Below are positions 1 through 5,361 of a stretch of DNA of 16,147 bases, in pieces. How positions within the stretch are numbered: position 1 is the first letter of the stretch; every line of letters starts with the position of its first letter. The stretch is from Acidobacteriota bacterium (lineage in GTDB: Bacteria; Acidobacteriota; Blastocatellia; Pyrinomonadales; Pyrinomonadaceae), in the NCBI GenBank assembly GCA_020201365.1, contig JAIVGV010000011.1, positions 1 to 16,147 on the forward strand. Reading direction: 5' to 3'. The notes under the pieces are model-generated. The model did not search any database and had not been told where the DNA came from. It was given only the letters and a program-made list of their open reading frames with translations. The position numbers and the translations under genes were made by a program.

Positions 1-5
1 CAGTT

Positions 6-11
6 AGGAGG
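6..11 (+). promoter_or_regulatory. Shine-Dalgarno site deciding the TTG start of the first gene
   Basis: A perfect AGGAGG lies 6 nt upstream of the TTG at 18-20. No ATG or GTG follows in frame at a suitable distance, and the residues after the TTG form a lysine-bearing n-region and a hydrophobic core. The TTG is therefore very likely the real start codon. The promoter of this gene is outside the window. Confidence 0.8.
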
Positions 12-17
12 GACGGT

Positions 18-1046
18 TTGCGAGTTAAGGGAAGTAAGGCGTTCGTAAGTTTCTTGGTGCTGGCGCTCGCGCTCGGTTGTGCGACGCAGCCCGGCGTCGC
101 GCAGAAGAAGTCGGGGAAGGAAGCCGCGCGCGGCACGCCCGTGCTGTGGCGCGCGCCCGACGACCTGCCCGCGCGCGATCTCTTCTGGGGACCGGGCGGC
201 GAGGCTCTGAAGCCTGACCTGTCGCGCGTCACGTTCGTCAAACGGGAGGCGGGCGGCTACTCGACGAAGTACCGCGTGCGCGACGGCGCGGGGCGCACGT
301 GGGTGGCGAAGATCGGCAAGGAGGCGCAGGCGGAGACCGCCGCCGTGCGGCTCGTGTGGGCGCTCGGCTACGCGACCGAGATCAACTACCTCGCGCCGTG
401 CGTCTCGATAGCGGGCGCGCCCGCGCCGCCCAAAGACGCGGAGCGCTGCGCGGGCAATGGTCTCGCCAACGTCCGTTTCGAGGCGCGCCCCGAGAACGTC
501 AAGCGGCTCGACGAGTGGAAGTGGGACGCCAACCCCTTCAGCGGCACGAAGGAGCTGCGCGGGCTCATCATCCTGATGGCGCTTTTGAACAACTGGGACA
601 TCAAGGACGCGAACAACAAGGTGCTGTTAGTCCGCGGCGAGGGCGGTCGCGACGAGCTGCAATACATCGTCAGCGATCTCGGCGCGACGTTCGGTCAGGT
701 CAAGTCTGACCTGCCCGTCGTCTGGAGGATCAGGCGCAACCGCAACGATCCGGCGGACTACAGCGCGGACGCCTTCGTCGAAGAGGTCAAGGGCGACCGC
801 CTGTTCCTCTTCTACAAGGGGAAGAGCCAGGGGCTCTTCGACGACCTGCGCGTCTCGGAGGGGCGCTGGCTCGCGAGCCTGCTCGTGAGGCTGAGCGACC
901 GGCAGATCGCCGACGCCTTCCGCGCGGCGAACTACTCGCCCGCCGAAGTGCAGACGCTCACCTCAGCCGTGCGCGCGCGCGCGAACGAGCTGGCACAGGC
1001 GACGGGCGTCGCCACGGGGCGGGCGCCCGCGGCGGCGCGTCGCTGA
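18..1046 (+). CDS. Putative lipoprotein with a divergent protein-kinase-like fold
   Basis: 342 aa from a TTG start with AGGAGG 6 nt upstream. Residues 1-20 are a signal peptide. Cys21 in ALGC is a slightly non-canonical lipobox, so a lipoprotein is likely; residues 22-45 form a linker. I do not recognise a named family by full sequence. Seen: a beta-hairpin-like stretch ending in WVAKIG with Lys98, then QAET with Glu106 about one helix later; NNWDIKDANN at 191-200; VSDLGATFG with Asp220 at 218-226. Order and spacing imitate the kinase-fold signature of ATP-binding Lys, alpha-C Glu, catalytic-loop D...N and metal-binding DxG, as in HipA, CotH or PI3/4-kinase-like proteins. That reading is inference. 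A DUF4956 gene starts 38 nt downstream on the same strand; DUF4956 proteins are often encoded beside CotH-type kinases, which supports it. A structural or pseudokinase role remains possible. The gene is complete. Confidence 0.6.
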   Translation: MRVKGSKAFVSFLVLALALGCATQPGVAQKKSGKEAARGTPVLWRAPDDLPARDLFWGPGGEALKPDLSRVTFVKREAGGYSTKYRVRDGAGRTWVAKIGKEAQAETAAVRLVWALGYATEINYLAPCVSIAGAPAPPKDAERCAGNGLANVRFEARPENVKRLDEWKWDANPFSGTKELRGLIILMALLNNWDIKDANNKVLLVRGEGGRDELQYIVSDLGATFGQVKSDLPVVWRIRRNRNDPADYSADAFVEEVKGDRLFLFYKGKSQGLFDDLRVSEGRWLASLLVRLSDRQIADAFRAANYSPAEVQTLTSAVRARANELAQATGVATGRAPAAARR

Positions 1047-1084
1047 GACCGAGGCGGGCGCGTCTTAATTCGGACGGGGTTTGA

Positions 1085-2110
1085 ATGATGAGAAGGGGCA
1101 CGCAGCAGATCGTCTTCGTCGCGCTCGTCGCGGCTGTCTTAGGGTTCGCGCTCGCCGCGATCATCTGGTCGCTCGCGGGCTCGTCGCGGCGGCAGGACGC
1201 GACGCCGGCGGCGCAGCCCGCCGACGTCGCGTCGAGCCAGACGGCGACGGCGGCGAACGTCAACGCGAACGACAACGGCAGCGCGGACACGCGCCGCGAA
1301 GGTAAGACCGACAGGGGCGAGAAGAGAGCGAAGGCGGACGAGTCGGCGGACGAGGACGCGGCGGCGGCGCGCGGCGGCAACGGGAACGGGTCGTTCTGGG
1401 ACGCCATCGGCTTCGAGCGCGGGGCGACGTTCACGCCGCACGAGAGCTGGACGGTGACCGTGCCGCGCATCCTTCTGCGCCTGCTCCTCGCCACGCTCCT
1501 CGCCGGGATGCTCGCCTACCGCCCGCGCCCGAGCGCGACGCTCGTGCAGCGCAACCCTTACGTGGCGCAGACGCAGATCCTCTTAGCCATCGTCGCCTCC
1601 GGGCTGATGATGGTCGTCGGCGACAACGCCGCGCGCGCCTTCGGCATCTTCGCCGCCGCCTCGCTCGTCCGCTTCCGCACGAACATCCGCGACCCGAAGG
1701 AGACCGTCGTGCTGCTCTTAAGCCTCGCCATCGGTCTCGCCACCGGCGTCGGGCGCATAGACGTGGCCATCGTCCTCGCGTTCTTCGTCCTCGCGCTGCT
1801 CTGGCTGTTGGAGCGCAAGCAGGAGGAGCAGGCTTTCCGCGCGATGGAGTTGACGGTCAAGACGCGCGACACGGATCGCACCCAAGCGGCGCTCGAAGCG
1901 ATCTTCAAGCGGCGCGGGCTCGGGGGCGAGGTGCGGCAGATCAACCCGCCCGACGAGGGCGAGCCCGTCGGCTGCGTCATGTACTTCGTCCAGATGCCGC
2001 TCAACGTGACGACCGACGCCGTCAACGAGGAGATCATGCAAGCCGACCCCACGAACGTCGAGAGCATCGAGTGGGATCAGCAGAAGAGCCGCGACTACAT
2101 CTACCAGTGA
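1085..2110 (+). CDS. DUF4956 domain membrane protein with N-terminal extension
   Basis: 341 aa, ATG start (a second ATG follows at 1088) behind a weak GGGG ribosome site. Residues 9-31 form a transmembrane helix. Residues 34-100 are a low-complexity loop rich in Ala, Asn, Asp, Lys and Glu. The DUF4956 core runs from about 123 to 245, with helices near 127-145, 163-180, 185-196, 206-222 and 225-243. It contains the family hallmark VRFRTNIRDPKET at 195-207, followed by LLLSLAIGLATGVG. A soluble C-terminal domain (250-341) ends in YIYQ and looks like a small alpha/beta domain. Biochemical function of DUF4956 is not established; family members are commonly neighbours of VTC-type polyphosphate polymerases and CotH-like kinases. 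No VTC gene is visible here, but the kinase-like lipoprotein 38 nt upstream may be its partner. The extra helix and charged linker are not typical of the family as I know it. The family call is firm, the role unknown. Confidence 0.85.
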   Translation: MMRRGTQQIVFVALVAAVLGFALAAIIWSLAGSSRRQDATPAAQPADVASSQTATAANVNANDNGSADTRREGKTDRGEKRAKADESADEDAAAARGGNGNGSFWDAIGFERGATFTPHESWTVTVPRILLRLLLATLLAGMLAYRPRPSATLVQRNPYVAQTQILLAIVASGLMMVVGDNAARAFGIFAAASLVRFRTNIRDPKETVVLLLSLAIGLATGVGRIDVAIVLAFFVLALLWLLERKQEEQAFRAMELTVKTRDTDRTQAALEAIFKRRGLGGEVRQINPPDEGEPVGCVMYFVQMPLNVTTDAVNEEIMQADPTNVESIEWDQQKSRDYIYQ

Positions 2111-2140
2111 GGCGCGCGCCGCCGCCGTAACACACGCAAA

Positions 2141-2178
2141 CGAAGAGGGTCGCACTCGCTTGAGTGCGACCCTCTTCG
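2141..2178. terminator. Perfect-stem bidirectional terminator between convergent genes
   Basis: The 17-nt arm CGAAGAGGGTCGCACTC (2141-2157) is followed by the loop GCTT and its exact reverse complement at 2162-2178. It sits 31 nt past the DUF4956 stop and 31 nt past the phosphatase stop on the other strand, at the midpoint of a convergent pair. No long T-tract follows on either strand, so termination would rest on stem strength or Rho. Confidence 0.8.
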
Positions 2179-2209
2179 CGCCTTCCGTCGGAGGTTAGGC
2201 GGCTCGCGT

Positions 2210-2824
2210 TTAGTGACCGCTGGTCGCGGCGGCAGCCGCGGCGACGTTCGTGCCGAGCAGGTGAATCTGTCCCGACTGGATACCCTGCCAGTAATCCTCG
2301 ACGTACTTCTTCTGGTCGCCGTGTCCCCACGAGGTGTAGAAGTCGTACTGCTTCATCTCGGCATAGACCTGATCGAAGTTCCAGCCGTAGAAGTTGAAGC
2401 GATAGACCGCGCCCATGATCCCCGTGCGGTGACGCCCGCCGGCGCAGTGGACGTAGAACTTGCCGGTCGCCGGATCGTTGACGAGCTTGAGGAACTCCGC
2501 GATCTGCGCTTCCTGCGGCGCGTGCTTGTCCTCGACGGCGATGTTGACGTACTTCATGCCGAGCGCTTCGACGTCAGCCTTCTCGTAGTCGGTCGGATCG
2601 TCGCGCAGGTCAATCACGGTCTTGACGCCGAGCGCGGCGAGGTCTTTGTAGTCCTCGGGCTTGGGCTGCGCGCCGCGGAAGAAGCGCGCGTCCATCTGAC
2701 CGAAGTTCTTGATCTTGACGTTGGGGAACTGCGCGTTGCCCTTCGCGTAGGACGCGACGGCGAGCGCGAAGACGGCGAAGAGGGCGACGAAGCCGCGGCG
2801 AACAGTATGGCGAGTCAGGTTCAT
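2210..2824 (-). CDS. Exported dual-specificity/tyrosine-type protein phosphatase
   Basis: 204 aa. The start at 2824 is chosen because AGGAGG lies 5 nt upstream; the ATG at 2854 would place this ribosome site inside the gene. Residues 1-27 are a signal peptide (cleavage near SYA/KG), so the enzyme acts outside the cytoplasm. The cysteine-phosphatase P-loop is HCAGGRHRTG (126-135), with nucleophile Cys127 and Arg133 in the C-x5-R pattern. FRGAQPKPEDYKDLAALG (49-66) and KTVIDLR (68-74) are typical of the bacterial DSP-like phosphatase group. Asp99 in the loop before the P-loop is a candidate general acid. The C-terminus is an odd Ala-rich tail (195-200). It would remove phosphate from Tyr/Ser/Thr or from a small phosphorylated substrate; the actual substrate is not evident. 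It is probably monocistronic and shares a terminator with the convergent kinase-like/DUF4956 pair. Confidence 0.88.
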   Translation of the reverse strand: MNLTRHTVRRGFVALFAVFALAVASYAKGNAQFPNVKIKNFGQMDARFFRGAQPKPEDYKDLAALGVKTVIDLRDDPTDYEKADVEALGMKYVNIAVEDKHAPQEAQIAEFLKLVNDPATGKFYVHCAGGRHRTGIMGAVYRFNFYGWNFDQVYAEMKQYDFYTSWGHGDQKKYVEDYWQGIQSGQIHLLGTNVAAAAAATSGH

Positions 2825-2924
2825 TGATTCCTCCTGGCTGACGAGAGCGGACAACTCGGACGGGGGAGCTTGCTGTGGGGGGTGTACCTGCGACCTTCAA
2901 CGTGACCGTCTCGATCTACCGCGC

Positions 2925-2954
2925 ATTGTCGCTCGCGCGCGTCTCGTCGGTCAA
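2925..2954 (-). promoter_or_regulatory. Candidate sigma70-type promoter for the exported phosphatase gene
   Basis: Read on the minus strand, TTGACC (2954-2949, 5 of 6 to consensus) and GACAAT (2930-2925, 4 of 6) are separated by 18 nt. Transcription would start near 2918, giving a 5' leader of about 95 nt before the ATG at 2824. This is pattern matching only. Confidence 0.35.
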
Positions 2955-3075
2955 TACTTTAGATGCCGCGCGGTCTCGTCGGTTGCACCCGCGGCGACAC
3001 TTCCGACAACCGGATGATACCTTTTCAGAAAGGCAAACGCGACCCGCGAACGGGACGTGGAAATCACCTTATCAC

Positions 3076-3099
3076 AGTCGTTTGCCGTGGCGACTTTTT
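3076..3099 (+). terminator. Terminator-like hairpin with T5 tail, plus strand, no upstream gene
   Basis: AGTCG (3076-3080) pairs with CGACT (3091-3095), with two possible G-U pairs extending inward, and is followed at once by TTTTT (3095-3099). The shape fits an intrinsic terminator only on the plus strand, where no gene is called upstream. The stem is short, so confidence is low. Confidence 0.3.
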
Positions 3100-3115
3100 A
3101 GCGCGTTGACTCGTC

Positions 3116-3150
3116 CGCGGCAGACCTTCGCCGCGCGTTAAATTTTTTTT
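3116..3150 (+). terminator. GC hairpin followed by T8 tract, plus strand
   Basis: CGCGGC (3116-3121) and GCCGCG (3130-3135) form a perfect 6-bp GC stem with an 8-nt loop. A run of eight T (3143-3150) follows after a 7-nt spacer. As a transcript signal it again works only on the plus strand. On the minus strand the A-tract would precede the stem, so it is not a good terminator for the SDR gene. Confidence 0.4.
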
Positions 3151-3167
3151 CCGAACTGAATATCCGC

Positions 3168-3941
3168 TCAGTACGCCGTCACCTGCTGCGTGAGCCCGCC
3201 GTCAACGTAGTAGGTGCTGCCCGTGACGTACTCGGATTCGTCCGACGCCAGGAAGACCGCGACCGACGCGACCTCTTCCGGCGTGCCGAAGCGCCCCCAC
3301 GGAATCTCGCTGATCGCGTTCTGCTTCGCCTGCGGGTCTTCGAGCACCGACTGGTTGATGGGCGTCGCGATGGCTCCGGGCGCGATGTTGTTGCAGTTGA
3401 CACGATACGGCGCGAGTTCCATCGCGAGATTCCTCATCATCATCCGCACGCCGCCCTTCGACGCGCAGTAAGCCGTGTACTCGGGGAACGGGATGTCCTC
3501 GTGAACGGACGAGATGAAGATGAGCTTGCCGCCGCCGCCACGCTTCACCATCGCGCGCGCCGCCGCCTGGCTGACGACGAAGCAGCCGTAGAGGTTCACC
3601 GCGACGACCTTGTTCCACTCGTCGTCCGAGACTTCGAGGAACGGTCGCTTGATCTCTATGCCGGCGTTGTTCACGCAGATGTCCAGTCGCCCGAACTTCT
3701 CGACGACCTGCGCGATCATGCGCTCGACATCCTCGCGCTTGCTCACGTCCGCTTCGACCGCCGTCGCCGTCGCGTTGAACGACGCGACCTCGGCGAGCGC
3801 GGCGTCGTGGTCTTTAGCGCTGCCCGGTCGGTAGTTGACGGCGACGTGCGCGCCCTCCTGCGCGAACCGCGTCGCGATTGACTTGCCGATGCCGCTCGAC
3901 GCGCCCGTCACGAGCGCGACCTTATCCTTTAGACGATCCAT
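3168..3941 (-). CDS. Classical SDR oxidoreductase, glucose 1-dehydrogenase-like
   Basis: 257 aa, the usual length for a classical short-chain dehydrogenase/reductase. The Rossmann motif TGASSGIG is at 12-19, NNAG at 91-94, and the catalytic tetrad is Asn116, Ser145, Tyr158 and Lys162 (YCASK). Arg38 after strand beta-2 (NYRPG) suggests a preference for NADP over NAD. The C-terminal pattern (PGAIATPIN at 188-196, YVTG, then YYVDGG) closely resembles Bacillus-type glucose 1-dehydrogenases (EC 1.1.1.47), but SDR substrates are poorly predicted from such motifs and another sugar or polyol is possible. It is a cytoplasmic soluble enzyme. AAGGGA about 8 nt before the ATG is the ribosome site. The REP-like repeat pair lies just upstream, between it and the beta-propeller gene, so cotranscription with that gene is uncertain. 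No defect seen. Confidence 0.9.
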   Translation of the reverse strand: MDRLKDKVALVTGASSGIGKSIATRFAQEGAHVAVNYRPGSAKDHDAALAEVASFNATATAVEADVSKREDVERMIAQVVEKFGRLDICVNNAGIEIKRPFLEVSDDEWNKVVAVNLYGCFVVSQAAARAMVKRGGGGKLIFISSVHEDIPFPEYTAYCASKGGVRMMMRNLAMELAPYRVNCNNIAPGAIATPINQSVLEDPQAKQNAISEIPWGRFGTPEEVASVAVFLASDESEYVTGSTYYVDGGLTQQVTAY

Positions 3942-3973
3942 TACTCGATCCCTTCCGCTTCAGCACGATAACT

Positions 3974-4000
3974 GTGGGGGCAGGGCTTGTCCCTGCCCGC
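3974..4000 (+). repeat. REP-like unit 1 (hairpin)
   Basis: GGGCAGGG (3978-3985), loop CTTGT, then CCCTGCCC (3991-3998): a perfect 8-bp stem. It differs at one base (GTGG versus GTAG at its start) from the reverse complement of unit 2. Confidence 0.75.
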
Positions 4001-4084
4001 AGCGCGCGGGAGCACGCTAAACCGATCCGCGATCGTTCAACGACAGCAGAGGCTAACAACCGTTTAAGCGCCCTCGCGGTCGCG

Positions 4085-4111
4085 GCGGGCAGGGACAAGC
4101 CCTGCCCCTAC
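4085..4111 (-). repeat. REP-like unit 2 (hairpin, opposite orientation)
   Basis: GGGCAGGG (4087-4094), loop ACAAG, then CCCTGCCC (4099-4107 region): the same 8-bp stem in inverted orientation. GTAGGGGCAGGG-type units of this kind are known to me as dispersed intergenic repeats in several GC-rich bacteria, so copies elsewhere in this genome are expected. Confidence 0.75.
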
Positions 4112-4150
4112 GGTCATCGATCACGTCTCGCGTTGCGACCGAGTTGAATG

Positions 4151-5209
4151 TTACTTCTCCATCACGATCAACGTAAACGAACCGGGCACGATTGACGGTC
4201 GCGGTCGCGGGCGTTCGGGCGTGGCGGGCGGCGGCGGTCCGAACTCGGCGGTGATGAGATAGACGCGGTGCGTCTTCAAGTCAACCGACATCGTGCGCGC
4301 GCCGCGCTGCGTCTGCGCCGTCTCGGTGACGGTGTACTTGTCGGGCGAGTCCTCGTGCACGACCGCGAGCGTGCCGTCGCCGCCCGAGGCGAAGGCGAGA
4401 TTGGTCGCGGGGTCGAAGCCCGCGGCGTCAATGCCCGCGCCCGCGGGGAGCGTGGTGACGAGCTTGCCCGTGTCGGCGTTGACGACCGCCATCATCTTGT
4501 TGCCGCCGCATCCGGCGAACAGCCGCCGGCGCTTGCGATCCATCGCGAGCCCGGTCGGCTCCTCGCACGGCGCGAGCGACCAGTGCGCCCCGGCGGTGAG
4601 CTTGCGCGAGTCAATGTCAACGATCTCGCTCTTGTCCTCGATGTTAACGAAGACGTGCCCGCGCCCGTCCGAGACGCCCGCCTCGGGCTTGCCGCCTAAG
4701 GGGATCGTGCCCGCGACCGTCGCAGTCTTGGCGTCAACGGCGGTCGCGTCATTGCTCGCAGCGTTGAAGACGAAGACGCGACCCGAAGCGGCGTCGTAGG
4801 TCATCGCGTCCGGGTTCTGCCCGACCTTGACCGTGGCGAGCGTCTTCAGGGTCTTCGTGTCGAAGACCGTGACGCTCCCGCCCCTGCCGTTCGAAGTGAA
4901 GCCCTTGCCGAGTTCGGGGGCGAGCGCGATGTCGTGCACGCCCGGCGTGTCGGGGATGTCGCCGACGACCGCGCCCGTGTCGGCGTCAACTACCATCACG
5001 TGCGTCGAGCGCGAGATGTAGATACGCCGCGCGGCAGCGTCGACCGTAAATAAGTCCCAGCCGCCCTCGCCGCCGAGCTTGTAGGTCTTGGCGACGTGGT
5101 AGCCCGCGCGCGCCGAGGCGACGCGGGGCGCGAGCGACGACGCGCCGACGACGGCGGCGGCGGTGGCGACGAGGCAGGCGAAGAGTTTGAGCGAGCGACG
5201 AGTGTTCAT
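4151..5209 (-). CDS. Exported YVTN/YncE-like beta-propeller protein
   Basis: 352 aa, ATG start with GGAGG 6-7 nt upstream. Residues 1-34 form a signal peptide (Arg-Arg n-region, Ala/Val core, cleavage near ASA/RA), so the protein is periplasmic or surface exposed. The rest is a run of roughly 40-residue blade repeats: RRIYISRSTHVMVVDADTGA (61-80), SVTVFDTKTLKTLATVKVG (112-130), GRVFVFNAASNDATAVDA (143-160), HVFVNIEDKSEIVDID (185-200), RLFAGCGGNKMMAVVNADTG (229-248) and HRVYLIT (314-320). This is the YVTN/YncE propeller pattern, about 7 blades. Such proteins bind ligands or partners; no catalytic motif is visible. Cys215 and Cys234 could form a disulphide. A Pro/Arg-rich insert (325-342) precedes the last strand. 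It lies 152 nt downstream of the PAP2 gene on the same strand. The role is unknown, the fold call secure. Confidence 0.85.
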   Translation of the reverse strand: MNTRRSLKLFACLVATAAAVVGASSLAPRVASARAGYHVAKTYKLGGEGGWDLFTVDAAARRIYISRSTHVMVVDADTGAVVGDIPDTPGVHDIALAPELGKGFTSNGRGGSVTVFDTKTLKTLATVKVGQNPDAMTYDAASGRVFVFNAASNDATAVDAKTATVAGTIPLGGKPEAGVSDGRGHVFVNIEDKSEIVDIDSRKLTAGAHWSLAPCEEPTGLAMDRKRRRLFAGCGGNKMMAVVNADTGKLVTTLPAGAGIDAAGFDPATNLAFASGGDGTLAVVHEDSPDKYTVTETAQTQRGARTMSVDLKTHRVYLITAEFGPPPPATPERPRPRPSIVPGSFTLIVMEK

Positions 5210-5361
5210 GTGGGTCTCCTCCGAAAAATTGCAGGCGCTTTGTTCATTGCGAAAGATGACCAGTCCGCGACGAGCGGTGACGAGGAACGAACGGCGACGA
5301 GATTACGTCGGCGACGGCGCGTGCGGCGACGAAAGCGGGGCATGCGCGCGCGTACATCGCC

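Larger units (their letters stand above)
2825..3167. other. 343-nt intergenic stretch, locally AT-rich, no supported gene
   Basis: This stretch separates the SDR stop from the phosphatase start. It is less GC-rich than its surroundings, especially 3010-3165. It holds the phosphatase ribosome site (2830-2835), a candidate promoter, and two plus-strand hairpin/T-tract structures (separate entries). A small 5+5 palindrome lies at 3020-3033 (CCTTT, loop TTCA, then GAAAGG, read with a one-base offset). An 88-codon plus-strand frame at 2875-3141 has no ribosome site or recognisable domain and is not called. Nothing else stands out. Confidence 0.6.
3974..4111. repeat. Inverted REP-like doublet (REPIN or small MITE-like element)
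   Basis: Two 27-nt units, 3974-4000 and 4085-4111, are reverse complements of each other with one mismatch (26 of 27). Similarity continues inward: 3974-4022 and 4062-4111 pair imperfectly, ending in CGCTAAAC against GTTTAAGCG. The whole is a roughly 138-nt imperfect palindrome with a unique centre of about 40 nt. Each unit is also a hairpin by itself. This is the architecture of a REPIN (paired REP sequences), normally spread by a RAYT-type transposase. No such gene is in the window and no target-site duplication is obvious. It fills most of the gap between the propeller and SDR genes and could affect transcript processing there. Confidence 0.75.

Noticed and set aside
2213..2827. 204-codon plus-strand frame opposite the exported phosphatase
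   Set aside because: It mirrors the phosphatase gene almost exactly and has no ribosome site or recognisable domain. The phosphatase has signal peptide, ribosome site and catalytic loop.
2825..2854. Upstream ATG at 2854 for the phosphatase
   Set aside because: The AGGAGG at 2830-2835 would fall inside the gene. The ATG at 2824 follows it at the right distance and gives a normal signal peptide.
2875..3141. 88-codon plus-strand frame in the intergenic stretch
   Set aside because: No ribosome site and no domain; the sequence is Arg/Ser-rich. A non-coding RNA is the more likely explanation if this strand is transcribed.
4151..5209. Methylamine dehydrogenase or other enzyme identity for the beta-propeller
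   Set aside because: No catalytic or cofactor residues can be identified. The YVTN blade pattern alone supports only a generic propeller call.
5210..5361. Promoter or terminator between the PAP2 and propeller genes
   Set aside because: Only the GGAGG ribosome site is convincing. No -35/-10 pair at proper spacing and no stable hairpin with a T-tract could be supported.
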